From: Euryarchaeota archaeon TMED132
GTDB taxonomy: Archaea; Thermoplasmatota; Poseidoniia; Poseidoniales; Poseidoniaceae
Direction: 5' to 3'
DNA: 8,019 nucleotides
NCBI GenBank assembly: GCA_002172355.2
Contig: NHGH02000005.1
Span: 9,755-17,773 of the forward strand
Position numbers and translations under genes: made by a program. The notes under the pieces were generated by a model. It was given only the letters and a program-made list of their open reading frames with translations. It did no database searches and was not told where the DNA came from. Every line of letters begins with the position of its first letter. The stretch's first letter is position 1. Positions 7,003 to 8,019 of the stretch are shown here, one piece after another.

Positions 7003-7274
7003 TCAAAATCCTCCTCAAGTATTTGTCTTCGAGTAAGCATAATACCGAATAGTACAACCAATCCAACACTTGCTAGATAAACAAGAATTTGAATCGCTGC
7101 TAAAAACTCAGCGCCTAAAAGAATGAAAATTCCAGAAACTGCCATAAAACAAAAAATCAGTGAAAGCATGGAGTGAGCAACTCTTTGAGCGAGAATTAAT
7201 CCTAATGCCCCACCAATAGTGATAGTTGCAAAAAGAAAGAAAACACCCGCCTCAACAATTGCTCCTACATCCAT
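6999..7274 (-). CDS. nuoJ: Complex I subunit J, N-terminal half (split NuoJ)
   Basis: NuoJ contributes to the proton path near the quinone site. The 91-residue protein has three helices (about 6-28, 34-53, 58-80). It shows family features: RVAHSMLSLIFCFMAVSGIF for the second helix and LLGAEFLAAIQILVY followed by a small-residue stretch for the third. Y66 matches the conserved tyrosine (E. coli Y59) at the pi-bulge helix that rearranges during turnover. The usual GAVMVLFLF of bacterial proteins reads ASVGLVVLFG here. The start is taken as ATG at 7274 because AAGGAGAG lies eight bases upstream and the nuoI stop ends two bases before it. A GTG at 7340 would add 22 residues, rich in Arg and Lys, that overlap nuoI and are not expected. 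Confidence 0.9.
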   Translation of the reverse strand: MDVGAIVEAGVFFLFATITIGGALGLILAQRVAHSMLSLIFCFMAVSGIFILLGAEFLAAIQILVYLASVGLVVLFGIMLTRRQILEEDFE

Positions 7275-7275
7275 T

Positions 7276-8019
7276 TCAAGCACTCTCCTTAGCAGCCCTA
7301 GCTGCCTTCTTCGCTCTCTTGTCGCGCTCTTTGTTAGCACGCTTAGCTAATTCAGAGTCGACTGCTTCTTGGTGGACAGAAGGCAAGACTCTAGTTCTAC
7401 TAGCATCAAACCAAAGGTCTTGTCGAGAAAATCCAGACATACCATCATATTCATTGGTCATGAAGAATGAAGTAAATCCGCATGCTTCCATACATAATCC
7501 ACAGAACATACATCGCCCTAAGTCAATTCTACCAGATACAATTTGGTCATCTGCAACAAATAGTTCAGAGGTTTCGACTTCTTGTTCAGCACCTGAATCA
7601 TTCCAACGTACTGTAGCAGTACTTCCAGATAGGTCAAGAACTTCAGCAAATCTCCATTGGTCTGGAGTGTCTGAGTGTGCAGTTACGTGATTGAAGTCAT
7701 CTAGAGTTTCGACTACTTCATCGATTTGTTTTGCCGCAAATCCTCCAACTTCTAATTCCGAGCCCATTCCTCCGTGTTCGCCTTCAGCACCATCAAGGAC
7801 GTCTACTCGTAGTTCGGTTGTCATGTGAAGACAATCATTTGGACAAGCGGTTACGCACAACTTACAGGCAGTACAAGTTTCCCAAATTACACCAATTCTT
7901 CCGTTATAGTTACCTGGGACGAAAAGCCATGGCTCCATATCTTCAAGTCTTTCATACGGGTATTGAACGGTTTGAGGTTTCCAAAGGGTTGGGAAAAGGT
8001 CTGAAGTTACTCGATCAGG
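7276..8019 (-). CDS. nuoI: Complex I subunit I, two 4Fe-4S protein with an inserted domain (5' end outside window)
   Basis: NuoI carries the two tetranuclear clusters (N6a, N6b) that pass electrons toward NuoB and the quinone site. Its 247 visible residues continue in frame to the window edge without a stop, and the segment TVQYPYE before the first inner methionine (7938-7936) is typical NuoI, so the true start is to the right of the window. Using window numbering, the first motif is C49-x2-C52-x2-C55-x3-C59-P, with an extra C63. The second is C170-x2-C173-x2-C176-x3-C180, followed by Gly instead of the usual Pro. C59 to C180's motif start is 111 residues; in E. coli NuoI the same distance (C70 to C99) is 29. 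The extra ~80 residues are acidic, and their second half resembles a small beta barrel. The C-terminus (about 223-247) is a Lys/Arg/Ala-rich helix. It ends one base before nuoJ. Confidence 0.94.
   Translation of the reverse strand, partial: PDRVTSDLFPTLWKPQTVQYPYERLEDMEPWLFVPGNYNGRIGVIWETCTACKLCVTACPNDCLHMTTELRVDVLDGAEGEHGGMGSELEVGGFAAKQIDEVVETLDDFNHVTAHSDTPDQWRFAEVLDLSGSTATVRWNDSGAEQEVETSELFVADDQIVSGRIDLGRCMFCGLCMEACGFTSFFMTNEYDGMSGFSRQDLWFDASRTRVLPSVHQEAVDSELAKRANKERDKRAKKAARAAKESA
7283..7290 (-). promoter_or_regulatory. Ribosome binding site fixing the nuoJ N-half start
   Basis: AAGGAGAG lies within the final codons of nuoI, eight bases before ATG 7274. This rules in the 91-residue product and indicates coupling to nuoI. 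Confidence 0.7.
7528..7818 (-). other. Inserted region of NuoI between the two cluster motifs, SH3/Tudor-like in part
   Basis: This spans residues about 68-164 of the visible NuoI and includes the short normal linker. The first half is acidic and Gly-rich. The second half (about 120-157, positions 7549-7662) reads as alternating short strands: a Trp-x-Phe-Ala-Glu-Val start, a turn with LSGS, then ATVRWNDSG and a Glu-rich strand ending SELFV. This pattern of AxV, a turn, TVxWxDxG and a final L is what Tudor, Agenet and related SH3-like barrels show. The resemblance was judged by eye and may reflect only a generic barrel. Confidence 0.5.

Noticed and set aside
6476..7036. Plus-strand 186-residue open frame opposite nuoK and nuoJ
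   Set aside because: No family resemblance, no ribosome binding site, and it is antisense to well-identified membrane proteins.
7275..7340. GTG start for nuoJ N-half giving 22 extra residues
   Set aside because: The added residues are a basic out-of-frame reading of the nuoI tail, while ATG 7274 has a well-spaced AAGGAGAG.
7936..7938. Methionine at 7938 as the nuoI start
   Set aside because: The frame stays open to the window edge and the 27 upstream residues include conserved NuoI sequence (TVQYPYE), so the gene is simply cut by the window.

Overview
The window looks like a piece of an archaeal genome, AT-rich by eye, with every supported gene on the minus strand. Two things point to Archaea. 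One is a clear archaeal/eukaryotic-type translation initiation factor 1A. The other is a respiratory complex I cluster with NuoJ split into two small proteins, as in haloarchaeal Nuo and methanosarcinal Fpo operons. The strong GGAGGTGA-type ribosome binding sites, the acidic proteins and a NuoLMN set suited to aerobic respiration would fit a planktonic Thermoplasmata-related euryarchaeon such as Marine Group II/III (Poseidoniia). That placement is inference and was not tested with a tree.

Layout, read in the direction of transcription (high to low coordinates). nuoI runs in from beyond the right edge and its 5' end is cut off. It is followed by nuoJ N-half, nuoJ C-half, nuoK, nuoL, nuoM and nuoN. 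Spacing within this block is 1 nt, ATGA overlap, ATGA overlap, 6 nt, 0 nt and 1 nt, so it is one tightly coupled operon covering the end of the hydrophilic arm (NuoI) and most of the proton-pumping membrane arm of complex I. After a 65-nt gap comes the aIF1A gene, then the first 15 codons of another gene cut by the left edge, possibly the RIO1-type kinase that often follows aIF1A in archaea. The 65-nt gap is the only intergenic stretch of note; it has no T-run terminator.

Function. NuoI carries two 4Fe-4S clusters that pass electrons toward the quinone site. NuoJ and NuoK form the connecting proton channel. NuoL, NuoM and NuoN are the three antiporter-like pumping subunits. All the key membrane Glu, Lys and Tyr residues I checked are present, so the complex appears functional. 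The electron-input module is not in view, so the donor (NADH, F420H2 or ferredoxin) cannot be decided here.

The two most unusual things are additions to conserved proteins. aIF1A has a roughly 90-residue acidic tail with repeated DDLFG motifs ending in SLFG, which resembles the C-terminus of the archaeal ribosomal stalk protein aP1. NuoI has about 80 extra residues between its two cluster motifs, part of which looks like a small SH3/Tudor-type beta barrel. Start codons were corrected from ribosome binding sites for nuoN (ATG at 2529), nuoJ N-half (ATG at 7274) and the left-edge gene (ATG at 47). aIF1A starts with GTG and nuoM with TTG.
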